DNA of 19,116 bases from Christensenella sp. UBA4626 (GTDB lineage Bacteria; Bacillota; Clostridia; Christensenellales; UBA1242). The DNA lies in the NCBI GenBank assembly GCA_002406115.1, contig DHNC01000045.1:1-19116 (forward strand). The letters are read 5' to 3'. The notes under the pieces were generated by a model that ran no database searches, was not told where the DNA came from, and was given only the letters and a program-made list of their open reading frames with translations. Positions 6,824 through 14,234 of this stretch are shown one piece after another. A program made the translations under genes and the position numbers. Every line of letters starts with the position of its first letter. The stretch's first letter is position 1.

Positions 6824-8560
6824 TTACTCCTTAACATCAAGTTTAATATGAACATCGCTCAATTGCTTTTCAGTTACATCATTTGGTGCGTTTGTAAGTG
6901 GGTCGCAACCGTTTTTGTTCATTGGGAAAGCGATTACATCACGAATATAATCGTTGTGTGTGAGCAACATCATTAAGCGGTCAAAGCCTGCACCCATGCC
7001 ACAGTGTGGTGGTGCGCCATATTGGAAGGCGTTGTAAAGCGCTGGAAATTTGTTTTCTACAACTGACTTGTCGTAGCCCGCAAGTTTAAACAACTCAACC
7101 ATAACATCTGGGCGGTGGTTACGCACTGCGCCGGACAAACTTTCATAGCCGTTGATAACCAAGTCGTATTGATATGCTTTTGCAGCAAGTGGATTTTTCT
7201 TAACCTCATCAACATCAACCTGTGGCATACTGAATGGGTTGTGGCTGAATGCAATATTGCCGTCATCGTCAAGTTCGTAGAATGGGAAATCCACAATCCA
7301 CACAAATTGATAGTCATTTTGGTCAATAAGCCCAAGTTTGTTGCCAAGTTCGTTACGCAAAACGTTTGCAAATTTGATTGCTCTATCCTTGTTGTCTGCG
7401 ATAAAGAAAATTGTATCGCCAACCTCATAATGCAACAAATCTTTAAGTGCTTGTTTTTCAGTTTCGGTCACAAATTTGGAAATGCCAGTTTCAAACTCGC
7501 CTTGTTCGTTGACCTTAACATAAGCCAAGCCTTTTGCTTCACGGGATTTTAAAAATTCGGTGAGAGCATCATAGAACTTACGCCCTTTTTCGCCGCAATT
7601 TGCCTTGATTGCTTTAACCACATTGCCATGGAAAGCGTTAAATGCACTATCTTTGAACAATTCTGTACAATCCGCAACTTTAAGTGGATTTCTTAGGTCT
7701 GGCTTGTCGCTACAATAATCACGCATTGCTTGTTCGTAGGTCAAGCGAGCAAATGGTGTTGTTGGACGCTTGCCAGCAAAACGCTCAAAAATGCTTGCGT
7801 ACAATTCTTCGGTGATTTTAAACACATCCTCTTGAGTTGCATACGCCATTTCCATATCTATTTGATAAAACTCTGTTGGCGACCTATCTGCACGGGCATC
7901 TTCATCCCTAAAACATGGAGCAATTTGGAAATATCTGTCCACACCGCTTGTCATAAGCAATTGTTTGAATTGTTGTGGCGCTTGTGGCAAAGCATAAAAT
8001 TTGCCTGGGTTTAAACGGCTTGGAACAAGGAAGTCCCTTGCACCTTCTGGGCTGGAAGCGGTCAAAATTGGGGTTTGAACTTCCAAAAAATCGTGCTTGT
8101 GCATAAATTCACGCACAAACATCATAAGGTCGCTGCGAAGTTTTAACATCTGTTTGTTGTAATCCGCACGCAAGTCCAAATATCTATATTTCAAACGCAA
8201 ATCTTCAAGCACGTCTTGGCTGGTTTTGATTTCGAAAGGCAAAACATTTGTACATTTGCCCAAAATTTCAATTTTATCCGCCACCACTTCGATGTCACCT
8301 GTTGACATATTTGGGTTTTTGCTGCTGCGTTCAAGCACTTTACCATGCACGCAAATATTATCCTCTTTGTTAAGTTCAACGCCAAGTTCATCTGGCACAA
8401 CAATTTGCGTTTTGCCATAAAAATCACGCAACACAACAAAAGTTATGCCGCCCAATTTGCGGATAGTGTCCACAAAGCCAGACAAAGTTTCCTCTTGTCC
8501 AACATTTTCAATTCTCAATTCCCCACAGTCAACTGACCTGTATTTGTTTTTTGCTATCAT
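6824..8560 (-). CDS. aspS: Aspartate--tRNA ligase (bacterial type)
   Basis: A class IIb synthetase of about 578 residues. The OB-fold covers about 20-105, motif 2 about 211-240 (APCFRDEDARADRSPTEF), a bacterial GAD insertion lies in the middle (about 300-400), and motif 3 starts near 523 (GAGFDRLMML). In the N-terminal loop IRKLGG a Leu occupies the position I associate with tRNA-Asp-discriminating AspRS (His is typical of non-discriminating forms). This fits the presence of asnS next door, but is inference. Start: the AGGAGG site (8569-8574) is only two bases from an in-frame ATG at 8566 and eight from the ATG at 8560, so 8560 is preferred. The upstream dipeptidase stop lies just before the ribosome site. 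Confidence 0.95.
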   Translation of the reverse strand: MIAKNKYRSVDCGELRIENVGQEETLSGFVDTIRKLGGITFVVLRDFYGKTQIVVPDELGVELNKEDNICVHGKVLERSSKNPNMSTGDIEVVADKIEILGKCTNVLPFEIKTSQDVLEDLRLKYRYLDLRADYNKQMLKLRSDLMMFVREFMHKHDFLEVQTPILTASSPEGARDFLVPSRLNPGKFYALPQAPQQFKQLLMTSGVDRYFQIAPCFRDEDARADRSPTEFYQIDMEMAYATQEDVFKITEELYASIFERFAGKRPTTPFARLTYEQAMRDYCSDKPDLRNPLKVADCTELFKDSAFNAFHGNVVKAIKANCGEKGRKFYDALTEFLKSREAKGLAYVKVNEQGEFETGISKFVTETEKQALKDLLHYEVGDTIFFIADNKDRAIKFANVLRNELGNKLGLIDQNDYQFVWIVDFPFYELDDDGNIAFSHNPFSMPQVDVDEVKKNPLAAKAYQYDLVINGYESLSGAVRNHRPDVMVELFKLAGYDKSVVENKFPALYNAFQYGAPPHCGMGAGFDRLMMLLTHNDYIRDVIAFPMNKNGCDPLTNAPNDVTEKQLSDVHIKLDVKE

Positions 8561-8574
8561 ATACATTTCCTCCT

Positions 8575-9354
8575 TTAAATTTCCAACACTGTATTGTTAA
8601 TTTTATTTTCTGAATAATCGCCTTTCAATTCACATATCTCTAAATCGTCACACAATTTGTAGCATTTTTTATTTTTAAACAACAATGTTTTGCCAAACGC
8701 TGTTATTTGATTATTTTTCACTTTTATAAATCCACCATCATAGATGCCATAATGCGGAAAGGTTGCACTATCTTGCACACACATATCAAAGGTCGTTGCC
8801 CCATCTATTTCATCTACCCTTGCACGATTCATATGCGGCATAATGTTAAAATCAATCAGTCCCAAGCCCTGTTGTTGCTTTTTAAAATTCTTATCTCTAA
8901 ACTCTTCCTCGCTCTCTGGTTGAATGTAGGCAAGTTTTGCCATATCCATGCTTCCTGCACTTTGCCCAATAATCACGCCTTGATAATGTTTCAAGATTTC
9001 GGACAAGTTGATTTTTTTAAAGTATGCCAACTGTGTTGGACAATGCCCACCCATAAGGAAAACCAGATCGGCAGAAATAATTTCTTGTTTTAAATCACCC
9101 GTAAAGCGATTGTCAACGACTGTAACATCTTCAACTCCAAAACCATCAATTTTAAATGATTTAGTTAGGATTGAAGAATACAAATCAGTTTTTTCAAAGT
9201 TTTCTGGGGATGAGCATATATAAACTATTTTTTTAATATTTTTAAGTTCTTTTTTCAACTCATCAACAAAATGATTGGTATTATCAATTTGCGTGGATAT
9301 GTTTGAACTCTTATCATAGCAATTTAAATTGCTTGTTAAGAATATCGTCGCCAT
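8575..9354 (-). CDS. pepE: Peptidase E-like dipeptidase (S51 family)
   Basis: A 259-residue cytoplasmic protein of the peptidase S51 class I amidotransferase-like fold. The nucleophile elbow reads IIGQSAGSM (Ser132 from this start). The GLGLIDFNIMPH block supplies the probable catalytic His174, and FLMGGHCPTQL matches the family's GGN-type strand. The characterised Salmonella peptidase E hydrolyses dipeptides with N-terminal aspartate. Cyanophycinases share the fold, but the length and single-domain form suit the dipeptidase group better. It is the first gene after the T-box. The frame is open to an ATG at 9378, but that sits beside the leader terminator with no ribosome site. ATG 9354 follows AGGAGG (9358-9363), so it is chosen. 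Confidence 0.85.
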   Translation of the reverse strand: MATIFLTSNLNCYDKSSNISTQIDNTNHFVDELKKELKNIKKIVYICSSPENFEKTDLYSSILTKSFKIDGFGVEDVTVVDNRFTGDLKQEIISADLVFLMGGHCPTQLAYFKKINLSEILKHYQGVIIGQSAGSMDMAKLAYIQPESEEEFRDKNFKKQQQGLGLIDFNIMPHMNRARVDEIDGATTFDMCVQDSATFPHYGIYDGGFIKVKNNQITAFGKTLLFKNKKCYKLCDDLEICELKGDYSENKINNTVLEI

Positions 9355-9384
9355 AGCCCTCCTTTTATAAACCGCCATTAAAAC

Positions 9385-9416
9385 AAAAAAGCCCTAATGC
9401 AATCATGCATTAGGAC
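9385..9416 (-). terminator. T-box leader terminator
   Basis: On the minus strand CCTAATGCA (9406-9414) pairs with TGCATTAGG (9393-9401) around a four-base loop, extended by a G-C and a T-G pair, and followed by a T-tract. Its 5' arm lies next to the T-box core, as needed for mutually exclusive antiterminator folding. Confidence 0.9.
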
Positions 9417-9633
9417 GAGAAACTACTCCCCGCGGTGCCACCTAATTTGCCAAATCCATTTTGCTTTTCAAGCGTAAACCTGCAAACAAAATAAATTTAA
9501 CCACTTTGAAATTGTCCGTATAAAACGGGTTCCAGACTCAAAAGTGTCTTTCATCAAACGCGTCAGACAAGTTCTCACTATCCTTATCTCACTTTGTGAC
9601 GTAGAGTTTGACTACTCTCTTTCTCAACATCTT
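9385..9633 (-). promoter_or_regulatory. T-box riboswitch leader, likely tRNA-Asp-specific
   Basis: The minus strand carries the conserved T-box core GGTGGCACCGCG (complement of 9431-9442), followed by the leader terminator. The antiterminator bulge TGGC (9437-9440) would pair with an NCCA end whose discriminator base is G, as in tRNA-Asp and tRNA-Asn. In Stem I, GUCAAAC pairs with GUUUGAU further along, and an ACAA(A)GU/ACUUGU helix lies above it. The internal loop between them on the 3' side is CUGACGC, which contains GAC (9562-9564), an Asp specifier codon. Uncharged tRNA-Asp would therefore favour antitermination and read-through into pepE, aspS and asnS. The Stem I fold was made by eye; the T-box identity is firm and the specifier is likely. 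Confidence 0.92.
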
Positions 9634-9639
9634 ACAAAA

Positions 9640-9668
9640 ATTATAAATATTTCCACCCCACTTGTCAA
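9640..9668 (-). promoter_or_regulatory. Consensus promoter of the pepE-aspS-asnS operon
   Basis: On the minus strand a perfect TTGACA (9663-9668), 17-base spacer and perfect TATAAT (9640-9645). Transcription is predicted to start near 9633, at the beginning of the T-box leader. The strength fits control by attenuation rather than initiation. Confidence 0.9.
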
Positions 9669-9718
9669 GATTTTTTGCAGACAAACTTTTGAGTCAATAA
9701 AAAACTAATCCCATAAAA

Positions 9719-10294
9719 CTAATTGTTTAAGACGTTGGCTGAACTTGGTTTTTCAAAAGAATATTTCACTATCTCAACAATAAACAAAATCAATGCAATA
9801 ATTTCAACAATTGAAAAAGTAATAGAAACTATTGCTGTTAATCCCCATTGTGCACTTATCCAAGAAAACAATGTGTTAACAAATTGAGCAATATAAAATG
9901 CGTAATTAACAAACAACATTTTTTTGCTTTTTAAAATGCAAGTTGAAATCAACATTGGCGAAATTGCCGCCAACATATATCTTTCGTGCATGTTTGTAGA
10001 AAGCATAAAAATTGCAGCAAAAACAAAGCCTGTTAAAACAATTAAATTTTCATTTGTAGGGCGCTTGATATAAGACACAGCTGCAAACACATATATAGCA
10101 ATCAAAATCGTGTAGTTAATATATTTATAAAAGTCTGGATATGTAACAAAATTTAAGTTAAGTGCCCTATACAAGTTAAATGCATTTGCACAAAACATTT
10201 GATAATGACCGACTTGCTCAAACAAGTTTGTTATTATAAAGAAATAATTGTGTGCTTGATATTGTTCAATTGAAAATGGCAGATATATTAACAA
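9719..10294 (-). CDS. C-terminal part of a frame-disrupted GT-C glycosyltransferase
   Basis: This frame encodes 191 residues with several membrane helices and the NMHERYMLA segment, a signature of GT-C polyprenyl-phosphate-sugar-dependent transferases of the bacterial mannosyltransferase type. It lacks its own ribosome site and the first codon is TTG, so it is probably not translated on its own. The open frame runs back to the nine-G tract at 10334-10342. There it joins the 213-residue ORF upstream if one G is added or two removed, giving an uninterrupted protein of 408 (G10) or 407 (G7) residues. In the OFF state sequenced here this part is silent. Confidence 0.8.
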   Translation of the reverse strand: MLIYLPFSIEQYQAHNYFFIITNLFEQVGHYQMFCANAFNLYRALNLNFVTYPDFYKYINYTILIAIYVFAAVSYIKRPTNENLIVLTGFVFAAIFMLSTNMHERYMLAAISPMLISTCILKSKKMLFVNYAFYIAQFVNTLFSWISAQWGLTAIVSITFSIVEIIALILFIVEIVKYSFEKPSSANVLNN

Positions 10295-10302
10295 ATAAAT
10301 TG

Positions 10303-10944
10303 CTAAATTGGCAAGAAAGTAACATAAGAGTCTCCCCCCCCCTTAACTGACTTTTCTTTTATTGCCCTAACCAATAATGCCAAAGCAAAAATTGGCAAAA
10401 CAAAAATAAACTGCAATTTAACGAGCATACCTAATGCACACATTAAGATTGTTAAAAATTGTTTGTTTTTAACAAAGCATAACAACGCAGCAAGCACAAA
10501 GAAAAGTGTAAAGCAATCGGCTTGACCCCACATTATTGTAATCATAATTGCAGGTGCAAAAGCAAATATTGCGCTTAATATTAAAGAATTTTTTAAAGAT
10601 GTGTAATTTGACACCAACTTGAAAAAAACATAAATACTTGCCAAAACAAAGAATACTTGTGGCAACCTTACAATGATATATGTAAAGTATTCATTAGCAT
10701 GAACAACCCTTGCAAACCAGCTGAACAAACCACAAATTAAAATTGTTAATGGAGGATATTCGTTTGCAGTGCCATAAGCATGTGAATAAAATTTTGTTGT
10801 GCCAAAATCAAGCAAATCGCTACCCCATCTCCAAAAATAATAGCAATCATTATGATGAGGCACTATAAACAATAATGCAACCGCAACAATAAAAAAACTT
10901 AGAGCAATGTAATTTAAATACTTAATTTCTTTCTTGGTTTGCAT
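10303..10944 (-). CDS. N-terminal part of a phase-variable GT-C membrane glycosyltransferase
   Basis: The frame encodes 213 residues. The first helix (about 10-29) is followed by an extracellular loop with Asp33 in HHNDCYYFWRW and EYPP (62-65). Further landmarks are WGQAD (139-143) and KLQ (176-178), the usual layout of GT-C enzymes that transfer a sugar from polyprenyl phosphate outside the membrane. The frame is normal to Lys201; the G9 tract then gives Gly-Gly-Gly and nine unrelated residues before a stop. The tract falls in a Lys-rich, probably cytoplasmic loop, where one extra glycine would be tolerated in the ON form. ATG 10944 starts two bases after the rfbG stop with an AAGGA site nine bases before it. 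The truncated product is probably inactive because the HERY half is missing. Confidence 0.85.
   Translation of the reverse strand: MQTKKEIKYLNYIALSFFIVAVALLFIVPHHNDCYYFWRWGSDLLDFGTTKFYSHAYGTANEYPPLTILICGLFSWFARVVHANEYFTYIIVRLPQVFFVLASIYVFFKLVSNYTSLKNSLILSAIFAFAPAIMITIMWGQADCFTLFFVLAALLCFVKNKQFLTILMCALGMLVKLQFIFVLPIFALALLVRAIKEKSVKGGGDSYVTFLPI
10334..10342 (-). repeat. G9 homopolymer (C9 on plus strand), candidate phase-variation tract
   Basis: Nine consecutive G on the coding strand inside a glycosyltransferase gene, in a region otherwise very poor in G+C. It lies exactly where the reading frame breaks. G7 or G10 restores one 1226/1227-base-scale frame; G8, G9 and G11 do not. Confidence 0.9.
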
Positions 10945-10946
10945 TT

Positions 10947-12041
10947 TTAAAGTTCCTTGTTGCCAACACTTTTAAAGAACTCTTCAATTTGTTGTTTGGT
11001 TTTATCGTACATATTTTCTTTGTCTATATATGCATTGGTCCAATCCGCAATTGTTTGAATAGTTTTATCCACATCATAAATAGGTTTAAATCCCAAAACT
11101 TTTTTGCTTTTTTCAATATCCAAGGTCAATTTGCTTGCCTCATGCTTTGCATTCGGTTGTTGATTTATGATATATCTTGTTTGTGGCATATATTTTTTGA
11201 ATGTTTGCATAATATCCAAAACACTAACACAATTTTTGATGTCCGGTCCGATATTATAATTGCCAATATATTTTGGATTTTCATATTGCAACATTGCAAG
11301 TTTTAAATACATATATAAAGGTTCCAAAACATGTTGAAAAGGACGAGTCGAAAATGGATTTCTTATTACAACCTCTTCGTCTTTCAATATGCTTTTAACA
11401 CAGTCTGGTACTAAGCGGAAATCAGCCCAGTCACCCCCACCAATAACATTGCCTGCTCTGCATGTTGAAATAGACATATGATGCTTTTCAAAATCATTAA
11501 CATTAAAAAAGCTGTTTAAATAAGAATATGTAACCAACTCGCTGCAAGATTTGCTGTTTGAATATGGGTCATATCCACATAATGGGTCGGTTTCTTTGAA
11601 CGCTTTGCCGTCGTCATTATTCAAATAAACTTTATCAGTAGTTACATTTACGACGCTTCTTACAGATTTGGTTTTTCTTACTGCTTCAAACAAATTAACT
11701 GTTCCCATAACATTTGTTTCATAAGTATAGTGAGGTTGCTCATAACTTGTAATCACAATTGGCTGAGCAGCAAGATGCAAAACAATTTGTGGTTGAAAAT
11801 CGACCATTGCTTTTGTCAATTTTTCACAATCTCTTATATCCGCTTCAACATACTTAACAAATTTTTTCCCGCCAATAATTTCAAACATGTTTGGATGAGT
11901 ATTTGGTGCAAGCGCATACACGCAGACATCAGAACCAAGTTCATTAAGCAAAGTTATAAGCCAACTGCCTTTAAAACCAGTGCCACCTGTTACAAACACT
12001 TTTTTGCCTTGATAAAATTTTTTTAATTCCAAATAACCCAT
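10947..12041 (-). CDS. rfbG: CDP-glucose 4,6-dehydratase
   Basis: A 364-residue extended short-chain dehydrogenase converting CDP-glucose to CDP-4-keto-6-deoxyglucose with bound NAD. The Rossmann motif is VTGGTGFKGSWL (residues 18-29; the KGSWL variant is typical of this subgroup). TTDK (134-137) and the catalytic YxxxK (Tyr160 to Lys164) are present. The start overlaps the end of rfbF by 19 bases and is preceded by GAAGGAAAA, indicating coupled translation. This enzyme is the entry to CDP-linked 6-deoxy and 3,6-dideoxy sugars. No rfbH-type 3-dehydratase is present in the window, so the 3,6-dideoxy branch is not supported here. Confidence 0.92.
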   Translation of the reverse strand: MGYLELKKFYQGKKVFVTGGTGFKGSWLITLLNELGSDVCVYALAPNTHPNMFEIIGGKKFVKYVEADIRDCEKLTKAMVDFQPQIVLHLAAQPIVITSYEQPHYTYETNVMGTVNLFEAVRKTKSVRSVVNVTTDKVYLNNDDGKAFKETDPLCGYDPYSNSKSCSELVTYSYLNSFFNVNDFEKHHMSISTCRAGNVIGGGDWADFRLVPDCVKSILKDEEVVIRNPFSTRPFQHVLEPLYMYLKLAMLQYENPKYIGNYNIGPDIKNCVSVLDIMQTFKKYMPQTRYIINQQPNAKHEASKLTLDIEKSKKVLGFKPIYDVDKTIQTIADWTNAYIDKENMYDKTKQQIEEFFKSVGNKEL

Positions 12042-12799
12042 GGTGCTTTTCCTTCCTTATAAATATTTTCCAAAGTAGTTTTGTCCTTCAATGTGTCCAT
12101 AGGCATCCAAAAACCTGAATGTTTAAATGCAAACAATTTTCCTTCACTTGCAATTGTTTTCAAAGGAACATCCTCCCATGGCATAGAATCACCTTCAATA
12201 TAGTCAAATACGCTTGGCTCACACACAAAGAACCCCGCATTAACCCAAGAATTTATTTGTTTTGGCTTTTCTTTAAACTCTGTTATTGCTTGATTGCTAT
12301 CTATATTTAATTCTCCAAACCTTGCAGATGGATTGCAAGCGGTTAATGTTACCAAACCTTTATGCGAGTTGTGGAACTTGATAAGCTCATTGATGTTTAC
12401 ATTTGAAACGCCATCACCATATGTAAGCATAAAAGGTTCATTGCCTATTATTTCCTTTGCACGTTTTAACCTTCCACCCGTCATTGTGCTCAAACCTGTG
12501 TCCAAAACAGTAACTTTCCATTTTTCACAGTTTGAATTATGTACTTCTATTTTGCCGCTGTTTTGAAAATCAAAGGTGATATCGCTATTTGAGATAAAAT
12601 AGTTTTTGAAATACTGTTTTATCATCTCTTGTTTATATCCGCCTAAAATTATAAATTCGTTAAATCCAAAAGAGGAATAATATTTCATAATATGCCACAA
12701 AATTGGCTTCCCACCAATTTCAATCATTGGTTTTGGTTTATACACACTTTCTTCACCAATCCTTGTGCCCAAACCACCTGCAAAAATCACTACTTTCAT
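12023..12799 (-). CDS. rfbF: Glucose-1-phosphate cytidylyltransferase
   Basis: A 258-residue nucleotidyltransferase that makes CDP-glucose from glucose-1-phosphate and CTP. The N-terminal signature AGGLGTRI with YKPKPM (8-25) and the GKPILWHIMKYY segment are characteristic of RfbF rather than of the GlmU or GalU families. A typical substrate-site stretch, TYGDGVSNVNI, follows, and the C-terminus is the usual APWVIWN. The ATG directly follows the stop codon of the GtrA gene, and its GGAGG site lies in that gene's last codons. It works with rfbG, which it overlaps. Confidence 0.94.
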   Translation of the reverse strand: MKVVIFAGGLGTRIGEESVYKPKPMIEIGGKPILWHIMKYYSSFGFNEFIILGGYKQEMIKQYFKNYFISNSDITFDFQNSGKIEVHNSNCEKWKVTVLDTGLSTMTGGRLKRAKEIIGNEPFMLTYGDGVSNVNINELIKFHNSHKGLVTLTACNPSARFGELNIDSNQAITEFKEKPKQINSWVNAGFFVCEPSVFDYIEGDSMPWEDVPLKTIASEGKLFAFKHSGFWMPMDTLKDKTTLENIYKEGKAPWVIWN

Positions 12800-13291
12800 T
12801 TAACCTTCCTCCTTTTCGGTTTGATCTGTCTCATTTTCTGTTTTTACTTTCTTTTTAAATCTAAATACAAACAATTTTTGTCCAACAAAACTAACAATCA
12901 TATTTGTAATAGTTGTAATTATTGAAATTGTAAATTGATTGAGCGTCCCCAATTTGCCCAAACCAAGCTTTAAAACATACTCAAGTCCAAAAACAACCAA
13001 ATATACTATTAAAAACCTAATTGTTTCTAAAACACTTTTTTCTTTTACTTCAAAAGTGAAAAATTTGTTCCATAAATAGCTGTGAATAACTCCAATCACC
13101 TGACTTATTAAAGTTGCAATAACAACAAACTTAACTGGCGCGGAAGTTGTGTCAAAGATATTTACTTTAAAAATCACCAAGACTAACAAATAGCTTCCAA
13201 TACCAACTATCGTGTTTAATCCACCGACTAATAGAAATTTTATCCTATAATCCAGCCCTTTTAGCCAATTAAATAATTTCTTAAACATCAT
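12800..13291 (-). CDS. GtrA-family membrane protein, probable lipid-linked sugar flippase
   Basis: A protein of about 163 residues with four membrane helices matching the GtrA/GtcA family. Recognisable elements are the FLLVGGLNTIVGIGSYL first helix, then SYLWNKFFTF, and a fourth helix ending GQKLFVFR. GtrA proteins are proposed to translocate polyprenyl-phosphate-linked sugars outward, working with a GtrB/CsbB-type GT2, which lies immediately upstream. The frame is open to a TTG at 13321, but no ribosome site supports it. GGAG four bases before the ATG at 13291 does (an ATG at 13288 directly follows and is equally possible). It overlaps the GT2 gene by 11 bases. Confidence 0.87.
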   Translation of the reverse strand: MMFKKLFNWLKGLDYRIKFLLVGGLNTIVGIGSYLLVLVIFKVNIFDTTSAPVKFVVIATLISQVIGVIHSYLWNKFFTFEVKEKSVLETIRFLIVYLVVFGLEYVLKLGLGKLGTLNQFTISIITTITNMIVSFVGQKLFVFRFKKKVKTENETDQTEKEEG

Positions 13292-14234
13292 CTTGCTCCA
13301 TGTTGATACGACTTTCTTCAATCACAAGAGGACGATGAAGCATACGAACATTCATATTTACCAAATATTCGCCTAACATTCCAATAAAAAACATATTGAT
13401 AAAAGATAAGAAGCAAACGCCAGACACTATTGGGAACAAAACACTAAATCCTTTTATTGTGCACGACAATATTGTGAAAACAATTGTTGATATAAAAGTT
13501 AGCCCCGACATCAATGCGCCCATAATTGTTGCAACTCTTGGAATTTTCTTTGTGTAAGTTGTAACCGAAAGCATTGCAGCGTCGTATAAAGTTTTGAAAT
13601 TATTGCTTGTTTTGCCAGCTTTACGCTTTTGTTGTGTATATTCTATGGTTGCCAAATTTCCACTCAACTCTGCAACGAGACCTCTTAAAAATGGGGTTGG
13701 ATCATCAATTTTTTTCAAATTGTTGATAAATTTGTTATCATATAAAGCAAATCCAGTAAAATGCTCAATTTGAGAAATTGAACTCATGTGTTTGATAAGT
13801 TTATAATATATAGTTCTCAAAAAGCGTATAAATTTGTTTTCTTTGCTTTTTGTTTTGATGCCCGCAACAACATCATAGCCCTCTTCCCATTTCCTTACAA
13901 ACTTTTTAATCATATCAACAGGATCTTGAAAATCTGCACACATCAATATGGTTGCATCACTGCCACCACCAATATCATTCCTTATTAAACCATAATAAGG
14001 AGAGTTGAATTGACCAAAGTTTTTAGCGTTAAATATTGCTTTTATCTTTTCATTTTGGCTAGCCATTTCCTTGATAACTTGCCTTGTGTTGTCCTTACTC
14101 TTGTTGTCTATAAACATTATCATATAATCATATTCAGGCAGTTCTGTTTCAAAGTGCTTTATAATGCAATCGGCAAGTTCTTTTACATTCTTTTCTTCAT
14201 TATAGGTTGGTATTAAAATCCTAATTTTTTTCAT
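13281..14234 (-). CDS. GtrB/CsbB-like polyprenyl-phosphate glycosyltransferase (GT2)
   Basis: An inverting GT-A family 2 enzyme of about 317 residues. IPTYNEE near the N-terminus and FIDNKSKDNT are the nucleotide-binding region. CADFQDP supplies the acidic metal-site motif typical of the DPM1/GtrB/CsbB group. Two C-terminal membrane helices (about 232-256 and 264-290) anchor it, as in GtrB. It should transfer a sugar from a nucleotide to undecaprenyl phosphate on the inner face. The frame opens at ATG 14243, but the AAGG site abuts that codon; ATG 14234, nine bases from it, is more plausible. It overlaps the SDR gene before it and the GtrA gene after it. Confidence 0.88.
   Translation of the reverse strand: MKKIRILIPTYNEEKNVKELADCIIKHFETELPEYDYMIMFIDNKSKDNTRQVIKEMASQNEKIKAIFNAKNFGQFNSPYYGLIRNDIGGGSDATILMCADFQDPVDMIKKFVRKWEEGYDVVAGIKTKSKENKFIRFLRTIYYKLIKHMSSISQIEHFTGFALYDNKFINNLKKIDDPTPFLRGLVAELSGNLATIEYTQQKRKAGKTSNNFKTLYDAAMLSVTTYTKKIPRVATIMGALMSGLTFISTIVFTILSCTIKGFSVLFPIVSGVCFLSFINMFFIGMLGEYLVNMNVRMLHRPLVIEESRINMEQDDV

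Noticed and set aside
7057..8439. Several ORFs overlapping aspS in other frames
   Set aside because: They are shadows of aspS, with no ribosome sites or recognisable domains.
9355..9378. Upstream start of the peptidase E gene at 9378
   Set aside because: No ribosome site precedes it and it lies directly after the T-box terminator U-tract; AGGAGG supports ATG 9354.
9693..9728. Possible terminator after the polysaccharide operon
   Set aside because: The stretch has two direct copies of an ATTAGTTTT-like segment on the minus strand, not an inverted repeat, so no stem forms.
10334..10342. The G9 tract as a plain sequencing or assembly error
   Set aside because: It cannot be excluded from one sequence. 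But an error would still leave a long G-run in a glycosyltransferase gene of an AT-rich genome, which is itself the contingency-locus signature, so I report it as a switch with a read-level test.
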